From positions 186,001-250,000 of the forward strand of contig SHYK01000002.1 in assembly GCA_009692845.1 (NCBI GenBank): a stretch of 64,000 nt of DNA, written 5' to 3'. Each line of letters opens with the position of its first letter. Position 1 is the stretch's first letter. The position numbers and the translations under genes are program-made. Below are positions 17,923 to 27,591 of the stretch, piece after piece. The notes under the pieces are model-generated. The model worked only from the letters and a program-made list of their open reading frames with translations. It had not been told where the DNA came from and ran no database searches. Source of the DNA: Chloroflexota bacterium (GTDB taxonomy: Bacteria; Chloroflexota; UBA6077; SHYK01).

Positions 17923-19383
17923 TTGCCGGCCGCCGTCCACCTGGTGGTGGCGGCTTTCGTTTTTCTGGCGGCCGGCTACGCGGTCGCGATCCCGCCGTGG
18001 AACAATCCCGACGAGCCAGCCCATTTCAACTACATTCGGCAGTTGGCGGACCACGCCGAACTTCCTATCCTCGAGTCAGGCGCCTGGGATGCCGCCCTGC
18101 TGGAGCGGCTGAAAGCCTCGAGATTCCGGGACGCTTCGATCGATTCGATCACCTATGAGGCGCACCAGCCGCCGCTGTATTACGCGCTAGAGGCGCCGCT
18201 CTATGTCATCAGCAGGGGCCTCCCGCTGAGCCAGGCGGTGCTGGTCCTGCGGGGGCTGTCGATTCTGCTCGGGGCGCTGGTCGTGTACCTGGCCGCGGCG
18301 ATCATGCGCGAAGTCAAGCCGGGCAGGGGTGACCTGGCGGTTCTGGCGGCGAGCGTGGTCGCATTTCTTCCGATGTTCACTTCGATATCGGCCGCGATCA
18401 ACAACGACGCGCTCGCCAACCTGGTCGGAGCGGCCCTGGTTCTCCTGGGCGTGCGCGGCCTGAATCGCGGGTTTCGGACCCGTGACCTCGGGATCTTGGG
18501 TGGACTCGTGGGGGTCGCCCTGCTCACCAAGACTACGGTCTATGCCTTGCTACCCGTGCTCGTCCTGGCGCTGGTTTGGCGGCGGCGGATTCAGGATCGA
18601 GCGCCTTGGCCGCTGACCCTGCGGGACCTGGCTATCGTCGCGGGGATCGCCCTGGTGGTTGGTGGCTGGTGGTTCATCCGAAACGCGGGCGTGTATGGCT
18701 GGCTCGACCCGCTCGCCTCGGCTCGACATGATCAGGTTGTGGTGGGTCAGCTGCGCAGTGACGATCCGTCCGCCCCGCCCCTGCTGAGTCGTCTGCTCAC
18801 CGTGTATGAGAGTTTCTGGGGCATCTTTGGTTGGATGGGAGTGCCGCTTCCCGATGGGATGTATCTCGCTTTTGGGGCGCTCGTCGGTGCCGTCGCTGCT
18901 GGAGCGGTGGCCTGGATGCCGCTGGACTCCGTCGATCGACGGGCTCGTCTCGCGGTTCCATGGCTGCTACTCAGCGTAGTCGTCGTGGGCGTCGCCTTGG
19001 CCGGCTACAATCGCCAGTTTGTTCAGTCTCAGGCGCGCTATCTGTTTCCGAGCCTCATTGCGATGGGGGCCGTGGCCGCGCTCTGGCTGGGAAGTCTTCT
19101 TACCGCTGGCCGCGGTCCCGCGGCCCTTCGTGCATTCGGTGCAGGATTCGGCCTGCTCGCCCTAGGGGTGGTGGCCATTGAAGCCGCCAGCGTGGTCTTC
19201 ACGGGGCTGCCGAGACGACTGGCCTACCTGGCCTTAGTCGCGCTCATCGTTCTTTTCGAGGCAGCAGTGGCCGGGAGAAACCTGAGCTGGGGCGGACCAG
19301 CACGGCTCGCCTTAGCGGTCTTGAGCCTGGCATGGGCTGACATAGCTCTGCTGTTCGGCGTTGCCGCGCCAGCCTTTCGTTGA
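17923..19383 (+). CDS. DUF2142-like polytopic membrane protein, probable glycosyltransferase
   Basis: The 486-residue protein has about ten or more hydrophobic segments. After the first membrane span it reads PPWNNPDEPAHFNYIRQL, a periplasmic loop with acidic residues typical of DUF2142 and GT-C-type transferases, then YEAHQPPLYYALEAPLY. This suggests transfer of lipid-linked sugars on the outer face of the membrane, in keeping with the polyprenyl-phosphate sugar transferase at 15432-16175. TTG start at 17923, nearly touching metG. Substrate is unknown. Confidence 0.75.
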   Translation: MPAAVHLVVAAFVFLAAGYAVAIPPWNNPDEPAHFNYIRQLADHAELPILESGAWDAALLERLKASRFRDASIDSITYEAHQPPLYYALEAPLYVISRGLPLSQAVLVLRGLSILLGALVVYLAAAIMREVKPGRGDLAVLAASVVAFLPMFTSISAAINNDALANLVGAALVLLGVRGLNRGFRTRDLGILGGLVGVALLTKTTVYALLPVLVLALVWRRRIQDRAPWPLTLRDLAIVAGIALVVGGWWFIRNAGVYGWLDPLASARHDQVVVGQLRSDDPSAPPLLSRLLTVYESFWGIFGWMGVPLPDGMYLAFGALVGAVAAGAVAWMPLDSVDRRARLAVPWLLLSVVVVGVALAGYNRQFVQSQARYLFPSLIAMGAVAALWLGSLLTAGRGPAALRAFGAGFGLLALGVVAIEAASVVFTGLPRRLAYLALVALIVLFEAAVAGRNLSWGGPARLALAVLSLAWADIALLFGVAAPAFR

Positions 19384-19406
19384 TCGGGTGACCTCGATCT
19401 CAAGCG

Positions 19407-20273
19407 TCAACTCGGAAACAGCTCGTCGGCGGAATAGAGTTGGCGGGTGATCTGCTGCTCGAAGGCATAACGCGCCAGCGTATCGATCGAGACGCGGTTG
19501 GGATTGAGCCCGAACTTGCCCCCGATCTGCCCGTTGGCGGGAGGCGGAGCGTTCACGCCGAGGGCGCGGGATTCATTAAGCACGCTGTAGAGCTCGTTGC
19601 GCAGCCAGGGGTTCGGGTCAAGGACTTGACGTTGCACTACTACAGTGTGGTTCACCGAAGCGATGCCGGTCTTCGCCGTCCACGCGGCCTCGGCGGCGTC
19701 GGCACCAGGGATCACCGTGCGCAGGTCGGGGTTCGTATTCGATCCGTCGATGCCGATTGCGGCGTCCACCTCTCCACTCAAAAGCAGGTCCAGGAGGCTT
19801 CGCCCGGACTCATCGCGTCGACAGCTTGATGGGTCGACGTACTCGTCAACGTGCGCGCCTTCCTGGGTGACCCAGCGGAGAGTGCTCAGATCGACATCGT
19901 ACTGGTCGGCAATGATCCCGCGGACCCAGGCTCCTGAAGTCTGGCTGTAGGCCCGCACCCCCAGGATGAGGCCTTCCAGGTCTTTGGGACCACTGATCTT
20001 CGAGTCCTTGCGGGTGACCAGCATTGGGAAAACCGGCTGCCGCATGATTGTGATCGGCACTCCGACAAACGGCCTACCGAAATCCAGGGCGAGCATGTAG
20101 GTGACGTAGGCGAGCTCGGATACGTCGAAGGCGAGATCTGTGGCCATTGGCTTGAAGGCCCGGTTGACCGGGCTGTAGCTCTTGAAGTCGAGGGTGATGC
20201 GCTCCGAGTGGACCTTCCCCTGCTTAAGGGCCTCCGTGTGCGAGTAGTCGCCCAGGGCACAACTTAGCTCCAA
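19407..20273 (-). CDS. 4,5-dihydroxyphthalate decarboxylase-like / periplasmic-binding-fold protein
   Basis: The 288-residue protein begins ELSCALGDYSHTEALKQGK and continues with FDVSELAYVTYMLALDFG, FPMLVTRKDSKISGPKDLEG and GVRAYSQTSGAWVRGI. This matches the family annotated as 4,5-dihydroxyphthalate decarboxylase, which has the fold of NMT1/THI5-type solute-binding proteins. No signal peptide is visible, so it is probably cytosolic. The TTG start follows GAGGAGG closely. No phthalate-pathway gene is nearby, so the literal substrate name should not be trusted. Confidence 0.75.
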   Translation of the reverse strand: MELSCALGDYSHTEALKQGKVHSERITLDFKSYSPVNRAFKPMATDLAFDVSELAYVTYMLALDFGRPFVGVPITIMRQPVFPMLVTRKDSKISGPKDLEGLILGVRAYSQTSGAWVRGIIADQYDVDLSTLRWVTQEGAHVDEYVDPSSCRRDESGRSLLDLLLSGEVDAAIGIDGSNTNPDLRTVIPGADAAEAAWTAKTGIASVNHTVVVQRQVLDPNPWLRNELYSVLNESRALGVNAPPPANGQIGGKFGLNPNRVSIDTLARYAFEQQITRQLYSADELFPS

Positions 20274-20452
20274 AGGACCTCCTCAATGTTTTCCTGTGTC
20301 CGGTCGAGTCTGCTCCTCTAATATACGGCAGCGAACGGGGCATCTCCCTAAAGCGCAGCCAGAGGCTCGTCACTTGCCTTGGTGGGAGATCTTCCGCTGA
20401 CGCTCAGGATGACCCCTGCCCGTCAGCCCGGACCTTAAAGTCACGATCTGGC

Positions 20453-20483
20453 TTGCGACGGGCCCCCTACCGCCGCCTATCAT
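20453..20483 (+). promoter_or_regulatory. Possible promoter for the Trm112/ABC operon
   Basis: TTGCGA at 20453-20458 and TATCAT at 20478-20483, separated by 19 bases, precede the Trm112-like gene. The spacing is longer than ideal. The rest of the 20274-20450 gap shows no gene; a TATATT on the minus strand (about 20319-20324) could serve the divergent gene. Confidence 0.3.
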
Positions 20484-20511
20484 ACGTGCCAACTTGCGGA
20501 GGCTGGACCTC

Positions 20512-20685
20512 ATGATCGATCAAGAGCTCCTAGACATCCTGGCATGCCCGGCCTGTAAGACCCCGGTTCATCTAGAAGAGGATCGCATCGCTTGCGATAC
20601 TTGCGGACGCCGTTATCCCATCCGGGATGGGATTCCCGTGATGCTGATTGACGAGGCGGAGCAGGGACAACCTGGCAAAGCGTGA
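20512..20685 (+). CDS. Trm112-family small zinc-binding protein
   Basis: A 57-residue protein with LLDILACPACKTPVHLE, then IACDTCGRRYPIRDGIPVML. These two CxxC pairs and the RYPIRDGIPVM ending are diagnostic of Trm112-like proteins, which often act as small partners of methyltransferases. GGAGG at 20498-20502 lies 9 bases before the ATG at 20512. An upstream TTG at 20494 lies over that Shine-Dalgarno and is unlikely. It precedes the ABC exporter genes by about 17 bases; a functional link is unclear. Confidence 0.9.
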   Translation: MIDQELLDILACPACKTPVHLEEDRIACDTCGRRYPIRDGIPVMLIDEAEQGQPGKA

Positions 20686-20702
20686 CGTGAGGCGATGATC
20701 AG

Positions 20703-21647
20703 TTGATAAGCGTTGAGCACCTAACCAAATACTATGGACCGTTCGCGGCCGTCAATGACATCTCCTTCGAGGTAGCCGAGGGGGAGATTCTCGGTTTTCT
20801 GGGACCCAACGGGGCTGGAAAAACGACCACCATGCGGATCCTGACCGGGTATATGCCTCCGTCGAGTGGTCGGGTGATCGTAGCCGGTTGCGACATTTTC
20901 AAGGACTCCTTGGAGGCTCGTCGTCACATCAGCTACTTGCCCGAAACAGTGCCGCTTTACACCGACATGTCAGCGCGAACCTATCTGGACTTCGTGGGCA
21001 AGATTCGGGCCCTCGACGGTCGCAAGCGCAAGGCCCGCATCGAGGAAGTGGCCGAGGAGACCCAGATCACCGAGTTCATGGACAAGCTGATCGGGAAACT
21101 CTCCAAAGGACAGCGACAAAGGGTGGGCCTCGCTCAGGCGCTACTCCCCGATCCAGACGTCTTGGTGTTGGATGAGCCGACCATTGGCTTGGATCCCCGC
21201 CAGATCGTCGAGACCCGAGAAGTCATCCGGAGCCTCCGCGGCCGCCACACAGTTATTCTGAGTACCCATATCTTGCCTGAGGTGTCAATGACCTGCGAGC
21301 GGGTGGTCATCATCAACCGCGGCAAGATCGTCGCGATCGACACGCCTGAAAACCTGCAGCGACGGATGCAAGGTGCTGACACGGTCGATGTCGAGGTGCG
21401 AGGGCCGGCTGAGGCTGTGCAAGCTGCCCTGAAGGCCATCCCTCAGGTGACGGATGTGCGCCAGCGTGGGAACGCGCCGGACAACCTGGTCTTTTCGGTC
21501 GATTCTGAAATCGGGGTCGATCTCCGGGAACGGCTTGCCAGCACGATCGTAGAGCGGGGCTGGGGGCTAAGAGGTTTGCGGCCGTCGACGGTCAGCCTGG
21601 AGGAGGTCTTCGTCCAGTTGGTGACCGAGGAGGCTCCGGCAGCTTGA
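20703..21647 (+). CDS. ABC transporter ATP-binding protein (GldA/CcmA type)
   Basis: A 314-residue ABC-2 exporter ATPase with Walker A GPNGAGKTTTM, Q-loop YLPETVPLY, signature LSKGQRQRVGLAQALL, Walker B VLVLDEPTIGLDP and switch His in LSTHILPEV. A roughly 90-residue C-terminal extension ends SLEEVFVQLV, common in Gld/Nos-type ATPases. The signature Ser-Lys-Gly rather than Ser-Gly-Gly also occurs in gliding-type ATPases. Start is TTG at 20703. It is followed without gap by the permease and the GldG-like subunit. Confidence 0.93.
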   Translation: MISVEHLTKYYGPFAAVNDISFEVAEGEILGFLGPNGAGKTTTMRILTGYMPPSSGRVIVAGCDIFKDSLEARRHISYLPETVPLYTDMSARTYLDFVGKIRALDGRKRKARIEEVAEETQITEFMDKLIGKLSKGQRQRVGLAQALLPDPDVLVLDEPTIGLDPRQIVETREVIRSLRGRHTVILSTHILPEVSMTCERVVIINRGKIVAIDTPENLQRRMQGADTVDVEVRGPAEAVQAALKAIPQVTDVRQRGNAPDNLVFSVDSEIGVDLRERLASTIVERGWGLRGLRPSTVSLEEVFVQLVTEEAPAA

Positions 21648-22360
21648 TTCGCAACATCTATGCGATCACCGAACGTGAGCTGAAGTCGTACTTCGCTTCC
21701 CCGGTGGCGTGGATCGTCACCGCCTTTTTCATTGCCATGTGGGGATTCCTTTTCGCGGCAATCGTCGCGAGTGGCCGCGAGGCGGTGATTCGCCCCTTGT
21801 TGAACAACTTCAGTGTCACCTTCTTGCTGGCCGGTCCCTTGCTGACCATGCGACTGATTGCTGAAGAGGCCCGGACCGGAACGCTTGAGCTATTGCTGAC
21901 TCAACCGATCCGGGAAGTGGAGCTGGTGCTGGGCAAGTACATCTCTTCGGTGGTTTTCCTGATGTTCATGCTGCTGATGACCGGTTACTTTGCGACTCTG
22001 CTCGAGATGTTTGGAAACCCAGATGAAGGCCCCATGCTTTCCGGCTACCTGGGGGTGCTGTTACAGGGTATGGCCTTCCTCGCGATTGGCTTGCTGGCTT
22101 CGGCGTTCACCCAGAACCAGATCGTCGCCGCGGTGGTGACCTTCGTTACCTTGCTCATCCTTTGGCTGAGTGATTCGCTGGCCAACACGGTGCTGAGCGG
22201 GACGGCGGCAGACGTCGTTCGGTACGTCAGCATCACGCAACGTTTCAACGACATGCCCCGTGGCATCATCGATACGAAGGACGTAGTGTTCTTCCTGACG
22301 ATTGTGGTTGGATGCCTGTTCCTGACCACTCAGGTCCTCACCGCCAGGCGTTGGCGTTGA
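21644..22360 (+). CDS. ABC-2 type permease (GldF-like)
   Basis: The 238-residue membrane protein has about six hydrophobic segments. After the first span and a short loop it contains LIAEEARTGTLELLLTQPI, the coupling-helix region conserved in GldF and NosY permeases. TTG start overlaps the ATPase stop (TTGA), and the 3' end overlaps the next TTG. It forms the membrane path for the ATPase at 20703-21647. The transported substrate is unknown. Confidence 0.9.
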   Translation: MIRNIYAITERELKSYFASPVAWIVTAFFIAMWGFLFAAIVASGREAVIRPLLNNFSVTFLLAGPLLTMRLIAEEARTGTLELLLTQPIREVELVLGKYISSVVFLMFMLLMTGYFATLLEMFGNPDEGPMLSGYLGVLLQGMAFLAIGLLASAFTQNQIVAAVVTFVTLLILWLSDSLANTVLSGTAADVVRYVSITQRFNDMPRGIIDTKDVVFFLTIVVGCLFLTTQVLTARRWR

Positions 22361-23922
22361 ATCTGCTCGACCGACTTCGCGCCCCGTCGGCGGTGCTCGG
22401 GGCCGTCACCCTCCTGGTTGCCCTGGCCCTGTTCTTGGTCGCAGGCGAGTTCAGCGTGCCGTCCCGAATTGCATTGGCGACTGCAGTCTTGCTTTTCGGA
22501 CTGTACGTCGCGATCGATCCTGAAAAAGCCCTGAAGTCGGTGACCGGACGCGAATGGGTTTACGGGTCGAACACCGTCCTGCTGTCGACCGCCTTCATCG
22601 GGATCCTCGTGCTGGTCAACGTGGTAGCGGTGCGTTTCCATCAGCGTTGGGATTTGACCGCTCAAGGCGACTTCTCCATGTCAGAGGCAACCCTCAAGAC
22701 CTTGCGTGATCTGCCGCAACCAGTACATGCGAAGGCATTTTTCTCAGCAGGACTGTCCGATCGGCAGAAAACAGAAGACTTGCTCAAAGAGTACGAGCAG
22801 CGGTCGGGTGGAAAGCTTAACTGGGAGATGATCGACACGTTCCAGCAGCCATCGCTGGCGGACCTCGAGAAGATCAACGTTGACGGAACGGTCCTGTTCA
22901 CCATGGGGGACCGCCGACAGATCACCATCACCAGTGACGAAGCTCACCTCACGACCGCGCTGTTGAAGCTCATAACTCCCAGCCAGCTCAAGGTGTATTT
23001 CCTGACTGGTCATGGCGAGCGAGAGCTGGACAAATTCGACGACCGAGGCTATTCGGACCTAAAGACCCAGATTCAGCAGGATAATTATCAGGTCGATCCT
23101 CTGAACCTCCTGGCCGCCGGGGACGTTCCCACGGATGCGGCCGCACTCTTCATTGCGGCACCTAAGAGTCCGTTACGGCCAGAAGAGCTGGCCGCGATTA
23201 ATCGTTTTCTGGATGCCAAAGGCAAGCTCATCCTATTGGTGGACGCGATTCCCGGGACCAGCAACATTCAGGAGATTCTGACTCGGTGGGATGTAATCAT
23301 CGAGGACGGCGTCGTGGTGGACCCGCCGAGTGCATTCCCTCAGGATCCTACCGTGCTCATCATCCAGCAGTATGGCCGGCACATCATCAGCCGCGACCTC
23401 AGCACAACCGCGGCGGTTTTCCCGTCTACCGCGGGACTCGATATTCCCGGGGACGCGGCCGGCGGGGTGGACGTACGCTCTCTGGCCCTGACCTCCGGAA
23501 ATCGTTCCTGGCTGGAAACGAATCGAAACCAGCTTCAATATGACGTCGGGGTGGACATCCAGGGCCCGGTGGTCGTTGCCGCGGCGATAGAGGTGATCTC
23601 CAACCCGGAGGTGCAGCAGGATGTGCCGCCTGGCTTTGAAAGCACACTCAAGCGGGTGAAGAACCGGGCGGTGATTTTTGGGTCATCCGAGTTCGTGGCC
23701 AACGGTCCGCTCAAGCTGGGGGCGAATCGCGATCTCTTCCTGAACTCCCTCAACTGGGTCACCGAGACCGACCAGCTTATCAGCACCCGGCCGAGGATCC
23801 CTGAAAACCGACCGCTCTTCCTGAATCCGGTTCAAAGTAACTTTGTGTTTTTCTCCGGAACCGTGTTTCTGCCGGTGATCCTGCTGGGGATCGGTGGAGT
23901 GGTCTGGTGGATGCGGCGCTAA
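22357..23922 (+). CDS. GldG-like ABC transporter auxiliary protein
   Basis: The 521-residue protein has two hydrophobic segments near its N terminus, a large extracytoplasmic domain, and a last membrane helix at the C terminus (FLPVILLGIGGVVWWMRR). Domain features include WDLTAQGDFSMSEATLKTL, a TGHGE-like motif (VYFLTGHGERELD) and RFLDAKGKLILLVD, as in the GldG / ABC_transp_aux family. TTG at 22357 overlaps the permease stop; an upstream ATG in frame lies inside the permease and is shadow. In other phyla this trio acts in gliding or envelope export; here no gliding genes are visible. Confidence 0.88.
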   Translation: MNLLDRLRAPSAVLGAVTLLVALALFLVAGEFSVPSRIALATAVLLFGLYVAIDPEKALKSVTGREWVYGSNTVLLSTAFIGILVLVNVVAVRFHQRWDLTAQGDFSMSEATLKTLRDLPQPVHAKAFFSAGLSDRQKTEDLLKEYEQRSGGKLNWEMIDTFQQPSLADLEKINVDGTVLFTMGDRRQITITSDEAHLTTALLKLITPSQLKVYFLTGHGERELDKFDDRGYSDLKTQIQQDNYQVDPLNLLAAGDVPTDAAALFIAAPKSPLRPEELAAINRFLDAKGKLILLVDAIPGTSNIQEILTRWDVIIEDGVVVDPPSAFPQDPTVLIIQQYGRHIISRDLSTTAAVFPSTAGLDIPGDAAGGVDVRSLALTSGNRSWLETNRNQLQYDVGVDIQGPVVVAAAIEVISNPEVQQDVPPGFESTLKRVKNRAVIFGSSEFVANGPLKLGANRDLFLNSLNWVTETDQLISTRPRIPENRPLFLNPVQSNFVFFSGTVFLPVILLGIGGVVWWMRR

Positions 23923-24558
23923 ATGGGCCGCTCCACCCTCGGCATGGTGCTGGTGTTTGGCGTCCTCGCGGCGGTTGTGTGGATGGTGCAAACCAACCGG
24001 CCGGCTCCCGTCGAAGGGGCATCGACCTACGTTCTCCAGGTTGACGAAGGAGCGGTAAGCCGCATCGACGTCACGACCTCGGCGGGAACCGCTGGCTTCA
24101 CTCGCGTGGAGCCCATCGGCTGGAACTTCGCGGAGTCAGGCCAAACCGCGGACTTCAGTCGAGTAAGCAGCGTGGTCAATCGAATCGCGAAGCTGCGCGC
24201 CCAGGCGAAAGTCCAAGACCAGGTGCCTAATCGAGCCGAGTTCAAGCTGGATCCGCCATTGGTCACGGCCCAACTCACGATGAAGGATGGGACGACTCAT
24301 AAGGTGCTCTTCGGTGCCCAGACCGTGACCTCGGCCGCTTATTACGCACTCGCTGAAGAGAATGGGATCTTGTACACCGTGAGCACGCTCATCGTCACCG
24401 ATTCCCAGGGGCTCATTACCAACCCGCCGATCCCCACGCCCACGCCAGGCACGCCATCGCCAGTGGCGTCCCCATCGGCCACTCCATCTGCCATCGTGAC
24501 CCCGCCCGCCACGACTCCCACTACAACGCCGGGCCTGCCAGCTCCCTCGATTTCGTAA
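23923..24558 (+). CDS. DUF4340 membrane-anchored protein with Pro/Thr-rich tail
   Basis: A 211-residue protein with an N-terminal membrane anchor (LGMVLVFGVLAAVVWMV), then a beta-rich domain with WNFAESGQTADFSRVSSVVN and TVTSAAYYALAEENGILYTV, matching DUF4340. This family regularly sits downstream of GldG-like genes. About 45 C-terminal residues are Pro/Thr/Ala/Ser-rich (TPTPGTPSPVASPS), likely a flexible surface or cell-wall-spanning region. ATG directly follows the GldG-like stop. Confidence 0.85.
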   Translation: MGRSTLGMVLVFGVLAAVVWMVQTNRPAPVEGASTYVLQVDEGAVSRIDVTTSAGTAGFTRVEPIGWNFAESGQTADFSRVSSVVNRIAKLRAQAKVQDQVPNRAEFKLDPPLVTAQLTMKDGTTHKVLFGAQTVTSAAYYALAEENGILYTVSTLIVTDSQGLITNPPIPTPTPGTPSPVASPSATPSAIVTPPATTPTTTPGLPAPSIS

Positions 24559-24582
24559 GCGGCAGCTTGCGGGGCTGATTTC

Positions 24583-25260
24583 GTGGTACCCGAAGCGCTA
24601 GCCGATTGGGTGTACGAGGATCTGCAGGACTTCTACGGCGAGCCGGCTCCCCGGCCGCTGCAAGCGCCTCTGGCCGAGCTTATTCAAACGATCCTCTCTC
24701 AAAATACGGCCGATTCGAACTCGGATCGAGCGTATAAGGCCCTGGTCGATCGGTACGGAGACGACTGGGATGCGGTTCGCCTGGCCCCGGTCCAGGAGGT
24801 CGCCGACACTATTCGCCACGGTGGATTAGCGGAGATCAAGGCTCGCCGCATTCAATCGGTGCTGCGCCAAATTGAGGAACGGCTCGGTGAGCTGGACCTG
24901 GAGTTTCTCCACCAGGTTCCGCTCGAGGAGGGCCGAGATTTCCTTCGGTCGCTGGATGGAGTCGGGCCGAAGACGGCGGCATGTGTCTTGCTGTTCGCTT
25001 GCGGCAAGCCGGCTATGCCCGTCGACACCCACGTGCATCGAGTCAGCCAGCGCATTGGCTTGATTCCCGAGCGGGCAACCGCCGAGCAAGCGCATGGTCT
25101 CCTGGAAGCGCTGGTGCCAGACGACCGAATGTATGCTTTTCACATGCAACTGATCCGCCATGGGCGCGAGATTTGCAAGGCACAACGCCCTCGGTGTGAT
25201 AAGTGTCCGGTGAGCTCGCAGTGTGGCTACGCTGCCCACTCCATACGCGGATCCGCGTAG
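24583..25260 (+). CDS. nth: Endonuclease III-like DNA glycosylase/AP lyase
   Basis: The 225-residue HhH-GPD protein has the helix-hairpin-helix LDGVGPKTAACVLLFAC with the catalytic Lys, and the conserved Asp in PAMPVDTHVHRV. The C-terminal Fe-S motif is C-X6-C-X2-C-X5-C in CKAQRPRCDKCPVSSQC. It removes oxidised pyrimidines or related lesions and nicks the abasic site; some relatives are thymine-DNA or broader glycosylases. GTG start at 24583, 24 bases after the DUF4340 gene. Confidence 0.9.
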   Translation: MVPEALADWVYEDLQDFYGEPAPRPLQAPLAELIQTILSQNTADSNSDRAYKALVDRYGDDWDAVRLAPVQEVADTIRHGGLAEIKARRIQSVLRQIEERLGELDLEFLHQVPLEEGRDFLRSLDGVGPKTAACVLLFACGKPAMPVDTHVHRVSQRIGLIPERATAEQAHGLLEALVPDDRMYAFHMQLIRHGREICKAQRPRCDKCPVSSQCGYAAHSIRGSA

Positions 25261-25264
25261 CAGG

Positions 25265-26560
25265 GTGGTGAGCGCCCTCCCGCGTTGGTTGGTCGAACTA
25301 CGGCATGAGTGGCGTGCAGCGGCGGCCCTCCTCATACCTCTGGGCATCGGGCTCTGGTTCCGCCTGTAGCAGGTGGACCTTACCCAGTTCTGGTCCGAGC
25401 AGACCGCCATGCTCGACAAGGCGGCCGCGCTCGTGGACCACGGCGAGATTCCGCTAACCACCGGTCTGCTGTTCACTATCGGGGTCCGCCACACTCCACT
25501 GGTGGCTTTCCTGCTCGCGATCCCAATGCTTATCAGCAAAGACCCGGTGTGGATCTCGGGCTTCCAGGCGGGGTTGGATGTGGTCGCGATTGGGTTCGTC
25601 TTCCTGATCGGGCGGAGTTTTGGAGGACTGCGGTGTGGATTCGCAGCTGCGCTGCTCTATGCGGTGTCCCCAGCCGCGGTGAATTACAGCCGACTGATTT
25701 GGGCACCCGACTACTTGCCTTTCCTGGGCGCGGTAGCGATGTGGGGGACGGTGTCCTTTGTCCGTGGAGGTGACCATCGACGACTTGCCATAGCTGTATT
25801 CGTGGCCTGCCTCGGGACGGAGCTCCACCCCAGCGCCGCAGTGTTGCTTCTCGTGCCGGCGGTAGCCGCAGCCCGCCGGCGTCAGGATCTTCGGTGGCGG
25901 CCATTCGCCATCGCGCTGGCTGCTTTTTCCCTTTTGACGGCCCCCTACGTCGTACTTCAGATGACTACGGCGTGGTCGGATATCCCCGCGTTCCAGGCAT
26001 ATCTTGCCAGGCCGAACGTCTTTTCCTGGCAGGGACCCTACATCGCTCTGGCTGTGGTCGGCGGAGACTTTCAGCGGCAAATCACCAGCCAATTCCGGGC
26101 GCCTGACCCTACCCTCGCCACGGAACCGCTCATGTGGGTCATGGCTGGGCTGGTCCTAATCGGCTCGGAGGTCGCTCTGAGACGGAACGGTGGTTGGGTC
26201 GTCGTTGGCTCGCTCGTGCTGCCAGTCTTGGCGACCGTCCGGTTTTCGGCGACGCTCTACCCGCATTACCTTTTGCCGATCCTTCCGCCGATGGCTTGTC
26301 TTGCGGCAATCGGGTTGACGAGGATCAGGCCACGCGCCCTGAGTCTGATAGTGGTCGCGGCGGTCGCGGCGGTCGCGGCGGTGCGATTCCAGCAGATCGT
26401 TAGCTTTGACAATGCGGTCGCGGAGCTGGAGCTCGGGCCGCAGTACAGCGTGCCGTTGCGGTATACCGCCGAGGCGGCTCGGCTGGGGCTTCAGTTGGAT
26501 GGGCCGCCGCGACTCTTTGTGGGCACTGACGGAGCCAACGGTGGCTATTTTCTTATCTGA
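25265..26560 (+). pseudogene. Broken membrane glycosyltransferase copy, N-terminal membrane part
   Basis: From GTG at 25265 or 25268 the frame reads to RL, then a TAG at 25366-25368, then QVDLTQFWSEQ. The intact paralogue on the minus strand (33498-35795) reads RLWQIDLAPF here, so a Trp codon TGG has become TAG. The remaining frame (GTG possible at 25373) encodes about ten membrane spans with motifs such as GEIPLTTGLLFTIGVRHTPL. It ends early at TGA 26558-26560, because one T seems missing in the T run at 26548-26551. The family is GT39/ArnT-like membrane mannosyl- or glycosyltransferases. Two separate defects support a true pseudogene. Confidence 0.8.
26353..26379 (+). repeat. Three tandem copies of a 9-bp unit
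   Basis: The unit ggtcgcggc occurs three times in a row, adding an Ala/Val repeat (VAAVAAVAAV) to a membrane segment of the broken glycosyltransferase. It is a likely slippage site but keeps frame. Confidence 0.75.
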
Positions 26561-27591
26561 TTAGTAATCGAGAGACGGTGACTCGTTTCGAGGACCAGAA
26601 CACGCTCGTATTTGGAAAGGAGGGCGGCGTCTATGTCGTTGGTGCAAACACACCGGCCGCCCGAACGCTCGCCGAGCGTGTTGTTCCGCCATCCGCCTCG
26701 GTAAGAACGCCGGCCGGGAAGCCGGTTTTCGACGTCTTCAAGGTGTCTCCAGATGCGGCTCGTGACTACCTGGGGAGCTTGCGCTTGAAGGCGGTCGACG
26801 CTGACATTGGTCGCGTGGTGGCGATCAAGGCTTATGAGGACGTCGACCTATTGGCCGGGACGCAATCCCGGCTGGGTCTGGTCTGGGACGTGAAGAAACG
26901 CGCTTTTCCCGCCTGGCCGGACCTCAAGCTGTTCGGCCACCTCGTGGATGGGGGAGGCGCCCCGTGGTCCCGAAATCCGGACCTGTCACCCTACCCGGTT
27001 CCCGATTGGGAGGACGGCGATGTGGTCCTTTCGTGGTTCGATCTAGATCCGCCATCGTCTACCCCGCTGGGCGGCTACTGGCTTGAGATTGGATTCTATG
27101 AGCCATACATCATGGCCCGGCCGCAGGTTTATGAGGGCGACCGCGAGTTGGGCGCAACTTTGAGGCTGGGCCCGATCAAGGTCCGGGGGGCGACCCAACC
27201 GGTGGTCCGAACGCCGCTCGGCGTGTATGGGGAGGATGAGATTTCCCTTGGCGCGATGGAGTCCCAGGGAAACGAGATCAAGCTGATCTGGCGGGCGCTG
27301 AAGCGACCAACCCGCGACTACACCGTTTTTATCCATGCACTGGACGCCGAGGGGCGGATGGTCGCCCAGCACGACGGGCGGCCCCAAGCGGGCAGCTATC
27401 CGACCGATCGCTGGGAGGTCGGCGAGGTGATCCAGGATTTGCACGTCCTGGATGGGAAGTTGGCGAGCGCCGTGAAATTAGAGGTGGGCCTCTACGCCCG
27501 ACCGTCTCTCGAACGTCTACGAGCCACGGCGCCGGATGGGGCGCCGAACGGTGACGCTCTCATGATAAGCCTGCCCCGACCGGAGGGTTAG
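26551..27591 (+). pseudogene. Broken membrane glycosyltransferase copy, C-terminal domain
   Basis: Read from 26551 the frame gives SYLISNRETVTRFEDQN, which aligns directly with GYLTRNRFPIARFDSRN of the intact paralogue, so the frame shift occurred at the T run just before. The rest is a soluble extracytoplasmic domain with AGKPVFDVFKV, FGHLVDGGGAPWSRNPD, GGYWLEIGFYEPY and TRDYTVFIHALD, all present in the paralogue. A GTG at 26578 could start a separate polypeptide but has no clear Shine-Dalgarno. Its stop overlaps the convergent lipoprotein stop. Confidence 0.8.

Noticed and set aside
25366-25368. TAG as a recoded sense codon (pyrrolysine)
   Set aside because: No pyl genes are seen, the paralogue has Trp here, and the same copy has a second, unrelated lesion; decay is simpler.
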